DNA of 64,000 nt from Haladaptatus sp. DJG-WS-42 (GTDB lineage Archaea; Halobacteriota; Halobacteria; Halobacteriales; Halococcaceae). The notes below the pieces were generated by a model. That model made no database searches. It saw nothing but the letters and a program-made list of their open reading frames with translations, and had not been told where the DNA came from. A program made the position numbers and the translations under genes. Shown here piece after piece: positions 7,390 through 15,808 of this stretch (its first letter is position 1; every line of letters begins with the position of its first letter). Location of the stretch: the NCBI RefSeq assembly GCF_037198285.1, contig NZ_CP147243.1, positions 620,001-684,000 of the forward strand. The letters run 5' to 3'.

Positions 7390-8871
7390 ATGAACCTGCT
7401 CCCACAATCACAGCGCGTTCGCGTCGGTGCTGTCAGAGCGGTACTCGCAGGCGTCGCAGCCGTCGCTGGCTCCTACGCCGCCGCCGGGTTCACGACTGGA
7501 TTCGTGGGAGCGCCCCTCGAAGCGATGCTCTCACGGGCGGCCCCCGCGTCGCTTGTGACGTTCGCCATCGTCGTCCTCGGTGACATCGGCCAGAAACTGA
7601 ACCTGCTCGCCGCCATAACCCTCGCAGTCCTCCTCATTGCGTGCCTCGCAGCCGCTGCACTGGCGACTGGGTGGCGACAGCGAAGCGGGCTCGTTTCGGT
7701 GACGGTGGCACTTGGGCTGACGTGGGCCGCCGTGACGCTCCTCACTGGCTCGCCCGTCTTGGCCCTCGCCGCGGCGCTTCCCGCGAGCGCCGTCATCGCC
7801 CTCACCATCCCCGGCATCCGACCGAGTGACGTGGACGCCACCGCGCGCCGTCGCCTGCTCACCGCGGTCGCTGGCGTCGCGGGCTTCTCGGTGCTCTCGT
7901 ACGTCGTTGGCGGCGTGCGTAGCAGAGACGAGACAGAAGACCTTCCGCTCGGCCTCACCGCAGCGCAACACCAAGAAATTGACACCCTCCTCGCGGAGGC
8001 GGAGTCGAAATCGCTCTCCGTGTCGGGGCTCGAACCACTCGTCAGCACAAATTTCTACGAAGTGGACATCGCCGCGGTGAACCCGAACACCGCCCCCGAA
8101 AACTGGACACTCTCGCTTACAGGAGCCGTCTCCGAGGACGCGACGTTCACCTACGACGACATCCGTGCGCTCCCGGTCGAACAACGCTTCATCACGCTCC
8201 GGTGTGTCGGTGATTCGCTCAACGGCACGAAGATGGACAACGCACTCTGGACGGGGACGCCCCTCGCGCCATTGCTCGACGAAGTCACTACCGAGTCGGG
8301 GTGTGAGTGTGCCATGCTCCGGGCTGGCGACGGCTACTACGTCCAGTTCCCCATAGCGGCACTCAAACGCGGCTTCCTCGCCTACGGCATGAACGGTCGG
8401 CCGCTGCCGCGCTCACACGGCGCACCCGTCCGCGTGCTCATTCCGGGCCACTGGGGCGAAATCAACGTCAAGTGGCTCACGGAAATCGAATTCCTCGATG
8501 AGGCAGTCGATGGCTACTGGGAAGAGCGCGGCTGGCACGGCACCGGCCCCGTCAACATCGTCGCAAAGCTCTGGGTCGATACCCTGAACGACGACGATAC
8601 GGTGACGGTCGCTGGCCACGCCTATGCCGGACTCATGGACGTCTCGGCGGTCGAAGTCAACACCGGCGACGGCTGGCAGAAAGCCACGCTCTCTGAGCCG
8701 TTGCCGGGCGAGGACGTGTGGCGACAGTGGTCGTACACCTACCCGCATCCCGGCTCCCAACACCGGGTGCGAGTGCGCGCCATCACGGGCGACGGGACGG
8801 TGCAGGCAAACGAAGAGTTGCCTGCGTTCCCGAACGGGCCAAGTGGATGGGTTTCGAGAACCGTCCAATGA
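7390..8871 (+). CDS. Membrane-anchored molybdopterin-dependent oxidoreductase (sulfite oxidase family)
   Basis: The 493-aa protein joins an N-terminal membrane domain (about five hydrophobic segments within residues 15-172) to a sulfite-oxidase-type molybdopterin domain (about 215-385) and an Ig-like dimerisation domain (about 388-490). The Mo ligand is most likely Cys272 in TLRCVG. RSHGAPVRVLIPGHWGEINVKWL and YWEERGWHG are typical of the family. The domain order suggests an extracytoplasmic active site held to the membrane. Reaction type is likely oxidation or reduction of an oxo-anion or sulfoxide; the substrate is unknown. It follows the Met-pentad protein by 3 bp. Confidence 0.9.
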   Translation: MNLLPQSQRVRVGAVRAVLAGVAAVAGSYAAAGFTTGFVGAPLEAMLSRAAPASLVTFAIVVLGDIGQKLNLLAAITLAVLLIACLAAAALATGWRQRSGLVSVTVALGLTWAAVTLLTGSPVLALAAALPASAVIALTIPGIRPSDVDATARRRLLTAVAGVAGFSVLSYVVGGVRSRDETEDLPLGLTAAQHQEIDTLLAEAESKSLSVSGLEPLVSTNFYEVDIAAVNPNTAPENWTLSLTGAVSEDATFTYDDIRALPVEQRFITLRCVGDSLNGTKMDNALWTGTPLAPLLDEVTTESGCECAMLRAGDGYYVQFPIAALKRGFLAYGMNGRPLPRSHGAPVRVLIPGHWGEINVKWLTEIEFLDEAVDGYWEERGWHGTGPVNIVAKLWVDTLNDDDTVTVAGHAYAGLMDVSAVEVNTGDGWQKATLSEPLPGEDVWRQWSYTYPHPGSQHRVRVRAITGDGTVQANEELPAFPNGPSGWVSRTVQ

Positions 8872-8918
8872 GAGAGACTTTTGCCGTTGACAACAAGTGA
8901 ACACGTTGTAGACAACCG

Positions 8919-9194
8919 ATGGAAAAGGTGCTGTGGTACTTGTTCGTGGGCATGCGAGGGGGCGCAAACCGCGTCCGCATCATCAGAGCCCTTGCTGAAC
9001 GCCCGCACAATGCAAACCAGCTCTCGACGGAACTCGACGTGGACTACAACACCGTTCGCCATCACCTCGACATGCTCATCGAACACGGCATCGTCGAGCC
9101 GGGCGGCGAAGGCTACGGTGCGCTGTACTTCCTCACCGACCAATTCGAACACCACTGGGATGCGTTCGAGCGCATCACCGACCAAATGGAGTGA
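8919..9194 (+). CDS. Winged-helix (ArsR-like) transcription regulator
   Basis: The 91-aa protein is almost entirely a winged helix-turn-helix: RVRIIRALAERPHNANQLSTELDVDYNTVRHHLDMLIEHGIVEPG. YNTVRHHL is the recognition helix and the YGALYFLTD strand forms the wing. It is followed after 6 bp by a small membrane protein, a pairing common in haloarchaea in which the regulator and membrane protein form one operon. Target genes are unknown. Confidence 0.9.
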   Translation: MEKVLWYLFVGMRGGANRVRIIRALAERPHNANQLSTELDVDYNTVRHHLDMLIEHGIVEPGGEGYGALYFLTDQFEHHWDAFERITDQME

Positions 9195-9200
9195 CTCACA

Positions 9201-9497
9201 ATGGCAATGGGAACTGAACTACTGATCGCAAGCACCCTCGCGGGACTGAACATCGTCCTGCTCGGGGCGCTCACCTTCGTCTGGGCGCGCAACTACCGAA
9301 CCTTCCGGACGAACACCATCCTCGGCCTCATCGCCTTCGGCGCGGTAATGGCTGTAGAGAACGCTGTCGCGCTCTATTTCTTCTTCACCATGCAGATGTT
9401 CTACGGCTCAGACCCGACCGTCCAGGGCGCGGTGGCCGTCTTGCGCGCCCTCCAGTTCGTCGCGCTCGTCTTCCTCACGTGGGTCACGGTGAAGTGA
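9201..9497 (+). CDS. Small membrane protein paired with HTH regulator (DUF7521-like)
   Basis: This 98-aa protein has three hydrophobic segments (IASTLAGLNIVLLGALTFVW, LGLIAFGAVMAVENAVALYFFF, VLRALQFVALVFLTW) joined by short loops. It starts 6 bp after the HTH gene stop, so the two are almost certainly co-transcribed. The layout fits the haloarchaeal DUF7521 group as I recall it. A signal-sensing partner for the HTH protein is plausible but untested. Confidence 0.8.
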   Translation: MAMGTELLIASTLAGLNIVLLGALTFVWARNYRTFRTNTILGLIAFGAVMAVENAVALYFFFTMQMFYGSDPTVQGAVAVLRALQFVALVFLTWVTVK

Positions 9498-9498
9498 G

Positions 9499-10875
9499 TC
9501 ACTCCCGCGTTCGCAACTCCCAGAGGTCGGTGAACGTTATCGCCTCAACGTTGGGCGTTTCTGTGATGTGCTGGAGCAGCTTTTCGTATTCTTCGACGCC
9601 CATCGTGTGAGTTTTCTCGAAATGGTGGAAGTTCAGAATCGTACACTGGCGGTGTCGCGCGGCAAGCCTCACCGCCCGCTTTGCGATGTCGAGATCGTGG
9701 CCAATCGTACGCGGTAACACGAGCGGGTCGAAACCGCGAACACCGGTCGTATTGACGCTCCCAGACTGATTCATCCCGCCCATGTAATGGTATTTTGAGA
9801 CGGTGTCGAGAGCGGCGCGATCGAAGTCGTTCGCGGGATACACAATGAACGCCGTCCCGTCGAAGTCGTGGTCGAGGAGCCACCGTTTGTTCTTCTGAAG
9901 CTTTTCTTCGAGTCGGTCGGGGCTAACGTTCGAAAATCGCTCGTTGATGCTCGCGTGGGAGATGATTTCGTCACCCGCGTCCTGCCGCTCGCGCAGTTGG
10001 GCTTCCGTCATGAACGAGATACCCGGCGAGGCCTCTGCGAACGGCGGATACGCGATGACGGCGGGCAGGTCGTACTCGTCGTGGAGGGGCGCACCGTGAT
10101 CGTAAAAGTTCTGAAAACCATCGTCCCAACTCAACACGACGTAGCCAGTGTCGGCTTTTTCGTGAATACGAAGATCGTCTATCCACGAAGTGGTTTCGCG
10201 CTCTGCGGTGTTCCGCACCGTGAGGCGAACGCGCGTGATTACCGACAGATTTGGCTCGTCTTCGCTCGTTGCGAACACGCCGGGAGACGTGCGAAACCAG
10301 CCGATGTCCGGGGGGCGGTAGGTCACGTCTCTAAGTTCTAACACCCCCCAGTTGTCGGCCGAATCGTAGAGGTAGACCAACAGCGCGACCGACTCGGGAT
10401 GTTCGGTTCTGAACGCAAGCGACAGGTCGTTTTCGGCAAGGTTGAGCGGCGTGTCGAAGGTGCGGTCGACGGTCACCTTCTCGCCGGGTTGACCCACGAG
10501 CTGCAAGCTCTGGGAATCAGTAAACTGGACATCGGTATCGGCTCGGTGCTCGCCAACGATTGACTCCCACTCGGTGAGCGTCTCAAAGCCGTCGAGCGAG
10601 GAGCCAGACGACTGGAATCGCTCGCGGCTGTTGTACGCCGTCCGCAACGGCGCGTCGAGCGAGGCATGTGGTGTCGTCGAGTTGGTTGGACGGTCTGTCG
10701 ATGACGGCTGGGGCGTCTCCGTCGCTGTCTCTGATGGGCGACGGTTGAAACACCCCGCGAGCGAGGCGGTAAGCGTGTACCCCGCGTACTGGAGAAGCCG
10801 ACGGCGGGAGCTATCGGACGGCGAGCTATCAGGGGAGGGCACACGCAAAACATCACTGAGACACCATAAAAACAT
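9499..10875 (-). CDS. Polysaccharide deacetylase-family lipoprotein
   Basis: The 458-aa protein has a Tat lipoprotein signal (SRRRLLQYAGYTLTASLAGC), a Thr/Ser/Pro linker, a beta-sandwich-like region (residues 80-235) and a C-terminal NodB-type deacetylase domain. NodB motif 1 appears as VVLSWDDGFQNFYDH and motif 2 as SHASINERF. NodB enzymes remove acetyl groups from N-acetylated sugars with a divalent metal held by Asp and two His residues. Membrane-anchored action on surface glycans is inferred. A GTG at residue 12 (V-P-S-P) is an alternative start. It is convergent with the preceding operon (1 bp gap). Confidence 0.85.
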   Translation of the reverse strand: MFLWCLSDVLRVPSPDSSPSDSSRRRLLQYAGYTLTASLAGCFNRRPSETATETPQPSSTDRPTNSTTPHASLDAPLRTAYNSRERFQSSGSSLDGFETLTEWESIVGEHRADTDVQFTDSQSLQLVGQPGEKVTVDRTFDTPLNLAENDLSLAFRTEHPESVALLVYLYDSADNWGVLELRDVTYRPPDIGWFRTSPGVFATSEDEPNLSVITRVRLTVRNTAERETTSWIDDLRIHEKADTGYVVLSWDDGFQNFYDHGAPLHDEYDLPAVIAYPPFAEASPGISFMTEAQLRERQDAGDEIISHASINERFSNVSPDRLEEKLQKNKRWLLDHDFDGTAFIVYPANDFDRAALDTVSKYHYMGGMNQSGSVNTTGVRGFDPLVLPRTIGHDLDIAKRAVRLAARHRQCTILNFHHFEKTHTMGVEEYEKLLQHITETPNVEAITFTDLWELRTRE

Positions 10876-11029
10876 GTTGGTATCCTAACCAATTATGTCA
10901 AGAAGGCGCCCACTCCTCAGAAAAAGACCGGACGGAGACTCATTTTCGAGAGACTCTAGAACAACTCGGTGTGAATCTTGAAAAATCGCTATCCCTCCGT
11001 TCTGCGTCGAGTCGTAGTGAGGTGATGAA

Positions 11030-11524
11030 ATGACTACACAGACACCGCTACCGACTGTGACCCGCAGACGCATCCTCAGAACGACGGCCCTCCTCAGCGC
11101 TGGGCTCGCCGTTGGCGCGGGAAGCGCGACAGCCAACCCCGGGAAGCCGAACTTCGGCCCGTCGCTCTACGGCGACGGCAAGACGTGGGGGACGAAAGGC
11201 GCAGCCGCGATTCCCGGCCCGAACGGGAAAAACGACCACTCCTTCGACAAGCTGTTCGCCTTCACGAACGGCGCGACCGGCCAGCTTCCGGTCGCGGAAG
11301 CCGCACCCGGCAACCCTGCGTTCAACGGCGGGCGCTGGTACACCCACACCGCCACGTGGACGGCTGCCGGACTGGCCGCACATAACCCGCTGCCGGTGTT
11401 GACATCCTACGACGACGTTCACGCCGAGTACGAAGCTGGACACCTGTCCATCACGCCCGGCTCGCCGAACCCGGGTGACCCGCCGAACTTCTTCGAGTGC
11501 CCGCTCTTGCCAGTCAAGCAGTGA
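11030..11524 (+). CDS. Tat-exported protein of unknown function
   Basis: The 164-aa product has a clear Tat signal (TRRRILRTTALLSAGLAVGAG) with an Ala-x-Ala region near residue 34. The mature part is Gly/Pro/Asn-rich with WGTKGAAAIPGPNGKND, a YTHTATW strand and a Cys close to the end (FFECPLLP). No membrane segment follows the signal, so it is probably secreted. I do not recognise the family. It is convergent with nrdJ. Confidence 0.7.
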   Translation: MTTQTPLPTVTRRRILRTTALLSAGLAVGAGSATANPGKPNFGPSLYGDGKTWGTKGAAAIPGPNGKNDHSFDKLFAFTNGATGQLPVAEAAPGNPAFNGGRWYTHTATWTAAGLAAHNPLPVLTSYDDVHAEYEAGHLSITPGSPNPGDPPNFFECPLLPVKQ

Positions 11525-11557
11525 GCACAGAAAAAATCGAAACTCGCTATTTTTCGC

Positions 11558-14500
11558 TTAGCTGCACTCAGACCAGCCACAGGACTCGCAGGTCTTGCAG
11601 CCTTCTGAGAAGTAGAGCGTCATCGACCCACAGTCGGGACACTCTGGACTCTCGCCCGCGTCGATGAGCGACTGGGTGGCGTCGTCGTCGCTTTCGGCTT
11701 CCACATCGTCTGCGTCCTCGACGGGTGCGCTCTCCTCTGCAATCTCCGCGAGGTTGCGCTGTTGTGGGTAGGCCTTGTCGATTTCGCCGTCGAGATACCG
11801 GCGCATTGCGGTGCCGATGGCGTCCGGGATGGACTGAATCTGCTCGCCCTTGTCCCACGCAATCTTCGGTGAACGAATGCCTTTCAGTTCGCCCGCAATC
11901 TCCTCTGGGTCGACGCCCGAGCGGAGTGCGGTCGAGACGGTCTTTGCGAGCGACTCGGTGAAGCTCGCGGTGAAACCACCGGAGTTGCCGATGTTTGCGA
12001 ACAGTTCGAACGGACGGCCCTGCTCGTCTTCGTTGATGTTGACGTACAGCTTGCCGTAGCCCGTCGAGATGCGCTGGGTGACGCCGTAGAGGACGTCCGG
12101 TCGGGCGCGTTTCTCGGCGTAGAGGTTGCCGTTCGCGGCTGCCGTGGCGATGGAGTCGAGTTGCGCGTTGAGCGCCGCCTTGACTTCCTCGTGTTCTAAG
12201 AACTCGTCCATCGAGCCGAACACGTCGGTAATCTGGTCGACGATGGCTTCGGCGGCCTCGTCGTCGTCGGCGAAGTCTGCGTTCTTCGCGCGCGTCGTGA
12301 GCACCTGTTTGCTGCGTGTGCCGTCGCGGTAGACGGTGACGCCCTTCCCGCCGTGGTCGTAGATGTAGCGGTACACCTCGTCCATGTCTGCCTTACTCGC
12401 GGAGTTCGGGAAGTTGCAGGTCTTCGAGATGGCGGAGTCCACGCCCGCCTGTGCGGCACACTGGACGCCTGCGTGGTCGAGCCCAGCGAGGTCTGCGGTG
12501 ACAACGAACAGTTCGCCAATCGCGTCAGGCACCGTCGAGAGCGACGTGACGCCATCGAAGGTGTTGGACTGCATCTGCTCAACTGCTTCTGCCTGCACGG
12601 CGTCTACGTCGATGCCGTTGTCCTCCAGCACGCGGAGGAAGTAGTCGTCGAACTCGACGAGCATCTCGTCGCCCTGCACGTCGTCGGAGACGTTCTTGAA
12701 GTAGGCGACGTTGTAGATTGGCTCGATGCCACCCGTGGTGTTGCCGACCATTGAGGTCGTTCCCGTTGGCGCAACGGTCGTCGTGTTGTGGTTACGAATC
12801 GAGAAGCCGTCTGCCCACTCGTCGGCCGAGAGGCCGGTGTGGTGTTCGAACCAGTCACGGTACTCGACGGGGTCTGCGTACTTCGAATCGCCCCAGTCGT
12901 TGAACGAGCCACGGTCTTCTGCGAGGTCGTGAGACGCCCACTTCGAACCGTGGTTGATGTGCATCATGAGCTGTCGAACGAGTTCGTTGCCCTCTTCAGA
13001 GCCGTAGCGGATGCCGAGCTGGATGTACAGTTGGGCAAGCCCCATGACGCCGAGGCCGATTTTGCGCATGTTGCGGACTTTCTCCTCGATTTTCGGCACC
13101 GGGAAGTCCGACATGGTGACGACGTTTTCGAGGAAACGCGTCCCCCACTCGATGCGGTGGTCGAACTCGTCCCAGTCGATGGCGTCTGCGAGGAACGCAT
13201 CCATGGCTTCCTCGGTCGAGTCGTAGTTCTCGCCGTTTGCTTCGTGCCAGACGCGCCAGTCGGGGGCGTCGAACTCGGCGATCGTAGAGAGGTTGATGTG
13301 GCCGAGGTTACACGCCTCGTACTCCTCGAGTGGCTGTTCGCCACACGGGTTGGTGGCGAGAATCTGGTGGTCTGGGTGCTTTTCGACGTCGAAGGAGTGC
13401 TCCTTGTTGACGCGCTCTAAGTAGATGACGCCGGGTTCGCCGTTCTCCCACGAGCCGTCGATGATGTGGTCCCAGATTTCGACAGCCGGGATTTTGAGGA
13501 CTTCGCCGGGGGTGACGTAGTGACCGAGGTCGTACCGGTCGTACATCTCCTTTGTCTCCTCGGTGGCGATGTGTGGCTCTTCGGTGCGCGGGTTCGTGAA
13601 GACGAACTCCTCTTCGTTGTAGAGGGCTTCCATGAAGCCGTCCGTGACGCCCACGGAGATGTTGAAATTAGAGAGATGGCCCTCGACGGCGTTGCGGAGG
13701 TGCTTTGGCACGCGCCCTTCCTCGTCGATGAGTTCGCGGGCTTCGGCGAGTGCCTCGTTGAAGCTCGTGTACGTGTAGTCGTCTGGGTCGTTCAGCCGGA
13801 GCGTGACGGCGAGCGAGACGTCCTTGTTCTTTGCGTGGAGGAACTCGATGACGTCGGGGTGGCTGACGCGCATGACGCCCATCTGGGCCCCGCGGCGAGT
13901 GCCACCTTGGGCGATGGTCTCGCACATCTGGTCGAACGTGCGCATGAAGGTGATTGGCCCGGAGGCGATACCGCCTGTGGAGCCAACGGCGTCACCGTAC
14001 GGACGAAGCTGCCAGAAGGCGTAGCCCATGCCACCGCCGGACTGGAAGACCTCTGCGGCCTCCATGGCGGTTTTGTGGATGTCGGTGAGGTCGTCTGCGG
14101 GCGAGTCAACGAAACACGCAGAGAGCTGTTGGAGTTCGTCGCCCGCGTTCATGAGCGTCGGGGAGTTCGGGATGAAGCTGAGTTGCTCCATCAGGTCTTG
14201 GAACTCGGCGCGTACCGACTCTACTTTCTCCTGTACCTCGGACGGAAGTTCGGGGACGACGGTGTCGTAGTCGAACTTGTTGACGTTGAACTCGGTGAGT
14301 TGCGTCTCGACGTCGTTGTCCGCGGTGGTTCCCTCGCCAAACACTTCCGCAGCGAGTTCGTCGCGGCGTGGGTGGCGTGGTTTCAGTTGCTCGGGGCGTA
14401 CCGTCAGTTCGAGGCCGAGGTTCTCTGCCTCGTAGACGGCTTCTGCGAGCGCGATGTTCTTCGCAACGCGGACGAACAGGTCTTCTTGAGTCTCGATAAG

Positions 14501-14644
14501 CTCCCCGTTCGAGTCTTTGCGGAGGTATCGGGCCGGAAGAATGTTGTTATACGCATTTGAGGTCATCCGGTCTGCGAGTGTTTCTCCATCAGTGCGCTTG
14601 ATGGGCAGGGTAATCTCGTCGGCGGAGAGGTTCGCGCGGCTCAT
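11558..14644 (-). CDS. nrdJ: Adenosylcobalamin-dependent ribonucleoside-diphosphate reductase (class II)
   Basis: The 1028-aa enzyme makes deoxyribonucleotides with adenosylcobalamin as radical source. Diagnostic stretches are SFIPNSPTLMNAG near the start, SACFVDSPADDL, GGMGYAFWQLRPYGDAV, the active-site NPCGEQPLEEYEACNLG, MRKIGLGVMGLAQL and APTGTTSMV. The C-terminus carries a zinc-ribbon tail (CPDC and CESC), usual for NrdJ and thought to shuttle reducing equivalents. Length is normal for haloarchaeal NrdJ, and no intein is present. It has its own promoter region in the 424-bp gap upstream. Confidence 0.96.
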   Translation of the reverse strand: MSRANLSADEITLPIKRTDGETLADRMTSNAYNNILPARYLRKDSNGELIETQEDLFVRVAKNIALAEAVYEAENLGLELTVRPEQLKPRHPRRDELAAEVFGEGTTADNDVETQLTEFNVNKFDYDTVVPELPSEVQEKVESVRAEFQDLMEQLSFIPNSPTLMNAGDELQQLSACFVDSPADDLTDIHKTAMEAAEVFQSGGGMGYAFWQLRPYGDAVGSTGGIASGPITFMRTFDQMCETIAQGGTRRGAQMGVMRVSHPDVIEFLHAKNKDVSLAVTLRLNDPDDYTYTSFNEALAEARELIDEEGRVPKHLRNAVEGHLSNFNISVGVTDGFMEALYNEEEFVFTNPRTEEPHIATEETKEMYDRYDLGHYVTPGEVLKIPAVEIWDHIIDGSWENGEPGVIYLERVNKEHSFDVEKHPDHQILATNPCGEQPLEEYEACNLGHINLSTIAEFDAPDWRVWHEANGENYDSTEEAMDAFLADAIDWDEFDHRIEWGTRFLENVVTMSDFPVPKIEEKVRNMRKIGLGVMGLAQLYIQLGIRYGSEEGNELVRQLMMHINHGSKWASHDLAEDRGSFNDWGDSKYADPVEYRDWFEHHTGLSADEWADGFSIRNHNTTTVAPTGTTSMVGNTTGGIEPIYNVAYFKNVSDDVQGDEMLVEFDDYFLRVLEDNGIDVDAVQAEAVEQMQSNTFDGVTSLSTVPDAIGELFVVTADLAGLDHAGVQCAAQAGVDSAISKTCNFPNSASKADMDEVYRYIYDHGGKGVTVYRDGTRSKQVLTTRAKNADFADDDEAAEAIVDQITDVFGSMDEFLEHEEVKAALNAQLDSIATAAANGNLYAEKRARPDVLYGVTQRISTGYGKLYVNINEDEQGRPFELFANIGNSGGFTASFTESLAKTVSTALRSGVDPEEIAGELKGIRSPKIAWDKGEQIQSIPDAIGTAMRRYLDGEIDKAYPQQRNLAEIAEESAPVEDADDVEAESDDDATQSLIDAGESPECPDCGSMTLYFSEGCKTCESCGWSECS

Positions 14645-15068
14645 AGTTCCCCTCGACAGCCGACAGATGGGCTCTGCCGGGCGATACGACTTTCAGAGTG
14701 TGGCGTCATACACGACATTTGTAACGGCGATTTTGTACTGAGTCCACCCAAATAACCCTTTGGCATTCGCGATTTTCAGGCCACCTGGAAAGTTGTAACT
14801 CAGCTGTTTAGTTTACATCCCCAGCAAGGGTGATGTTGCTGATTCTGCTTCCGATTACAGGTAAGCGAGAGAGCGTAATAATGCTGCGTAGACCGGAGTG
14901 AAAGTAGACGGTTTGCTGTAAAACCGGCCGAGTGAAGCGGTGGTTCAGGAGAAACAATGGGGGGTTCAAACGCCCTGTTGAAAGCTGTCACAGTGAGCCA
15001 AGGCAACACCGCCGAACCCGGAATGGACGCCCAACACGATTAACCGTCGCTATCTCATAATTCACGTT
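14645..15068. other. 424-bp intergenic region without a clear gene
   Basis: Between the divergent nrdJ and the small membrane-protein gene no convincing reading frame is present. The sequence holds possible paired elements: GGTTT/AAACC around 14918-14935 and GCGGTG (near 14937) matching CACCGC (near 15008). A TGATGTTGCTGA string near 14831 recalls C/D-box elements but lacks a full set of boxes. Promoters for both flanking genes must lie here. It could encode a small RNA; nothing more can be supported. Confidence 0.4.
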
Positions 15069-15242
15069 ATGCAACCGTTCCTCGTCGAAGGACTCACCTC
15101 GCCGCCAACCGTCCTGTTGACGCTTGTCTTACTCGCGGCAATCGTTCTCGTCGGGCGTATCTTGCTCCACGTCGCGTGGAAACTCATCCTCATCGCCATC
15201 GCCATCATTGGCGCACTCTGGATTGTCGGTATTTTCCTCTAA
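15069..15242 (+). CDS. 57-aa membrane micro-protein
   Basis: An ATG at 15069 opens 57 residues with two hydrophobic segments (TVLLTLVLLAAIVLVGRILL and LILIAIAIIGALWIVGIF) separated by HVAW. It ends at TAA 15240-15242, overlapping the trpG stop by 4 bp on the opposite strand. The protein would sit in the cell membrane as a helical hairpin. Strong haloarchaeal codon bias supports it. Function unknown. Confidence 0.75.
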   Translation: MQPFLVEGLTSPPTVLLTLVLLAAIVLVGRILLHVAWKLILIAIAIIGALWIVGIFL

Positions 15243-15808
15243 ATCGCCGCGAGGAAGTTCTTGATGACGTCGTGGCCGTGTTCGGTGAGCACGCTCTCCG
15301 GGTGGAACTGGACGCATTCGAGCGGATACGCTTCGTGGCGCACGCCCATCACCAAGTCGTCTTCAGAGCGCGCGGTCACCGTCAGGCAGTCAGGCACAGC
15401 CGTCGCCACGAGCGAGTGGTAGCGTCCGGCACGAAACGCCTGTGGCAGTCCTGTGAACACACCTTTCTCGTCGTGGGTGATGGCAGAGGCCTTGCCGTGG
15501 ACGGGGAACGGCGCGCGCCCAATCTCGCCGCCGTACTCGTACACCGCGGCTTCGAGACCGAGACAGACCCCAAGCGTCGGAATCTCTGGACTGAGCTCCT
15601 GAAGCACGTCGCGGGTCACGCCCACGTCGCGGTCGTTTTTCGGATGGCCCGGCCCCGGGCTCAGGACAATCGCGTCCGGGTCTGCGGCGCGAATCTCAGC
15701 GAGCGAGGCAGTGTTTTTCACGACGGTGGTGTTCGCGTTCGTGCTCACGTACTCGACCAAATTGTAGGTAAACGAGTCGAAGTTATCGACGAACAGCACG
15801 TCGGTCAT
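15239..15808 (-). CDS. trpG: Anthranilate synthase glutamine amidotransferase subunit
   Basis: The 189-aa protein supplies ammonia from glutamine to TrpE for anthranilate synthesis. It shows VLFVDNFDSFTYNLVEY at the N-terminus, SPGPGHP, the nucleophile in PTLGVCLGLEA, and the His-Glu pair in CVQFHPES. The residues after the nucleophile are GLEA rather than the common GHQA. It is the last gene of the trpD-F-E-G operon and overlaps trpE by 4 bp. Confidence 0.95.
   Translation of the reverse strand: MTDVLFVDNFDSFTYNLVEYVSTNANTTVVKNTASLAEIRAADPDAIVLSPGPGHPKNDRDVGVTRDVLQELSPEIPTLGVCLGLEAAVYEYGGEIGRAPFPVHGKASAITHDEKGVFTGLPQAFRAGRYHSLVATAVPDCLTVTARSEDDLVMGVRHEAYPLECVQFHPESVLTEHGHDVIKNFLAAI

Noticed and set aside
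13466-14560. 364-codon frame antisense to nrdJ
   Set aside because: Shadow of the conserved reductase. The translation is a Val/Glu/Asp mixture with no motif.
11558-14644. Intein in nrdJ
   Set aside because: The 1028-aa length and continuous reductase motifs leave no space for an intein. The same holds for cdc48 (740 aa).
14645-15068. Cobalamin riboswitch before nrdJ
   Set aside because: No B12-box-like consensus was recognised on the minus strand; similarity of short pieces is not enough.
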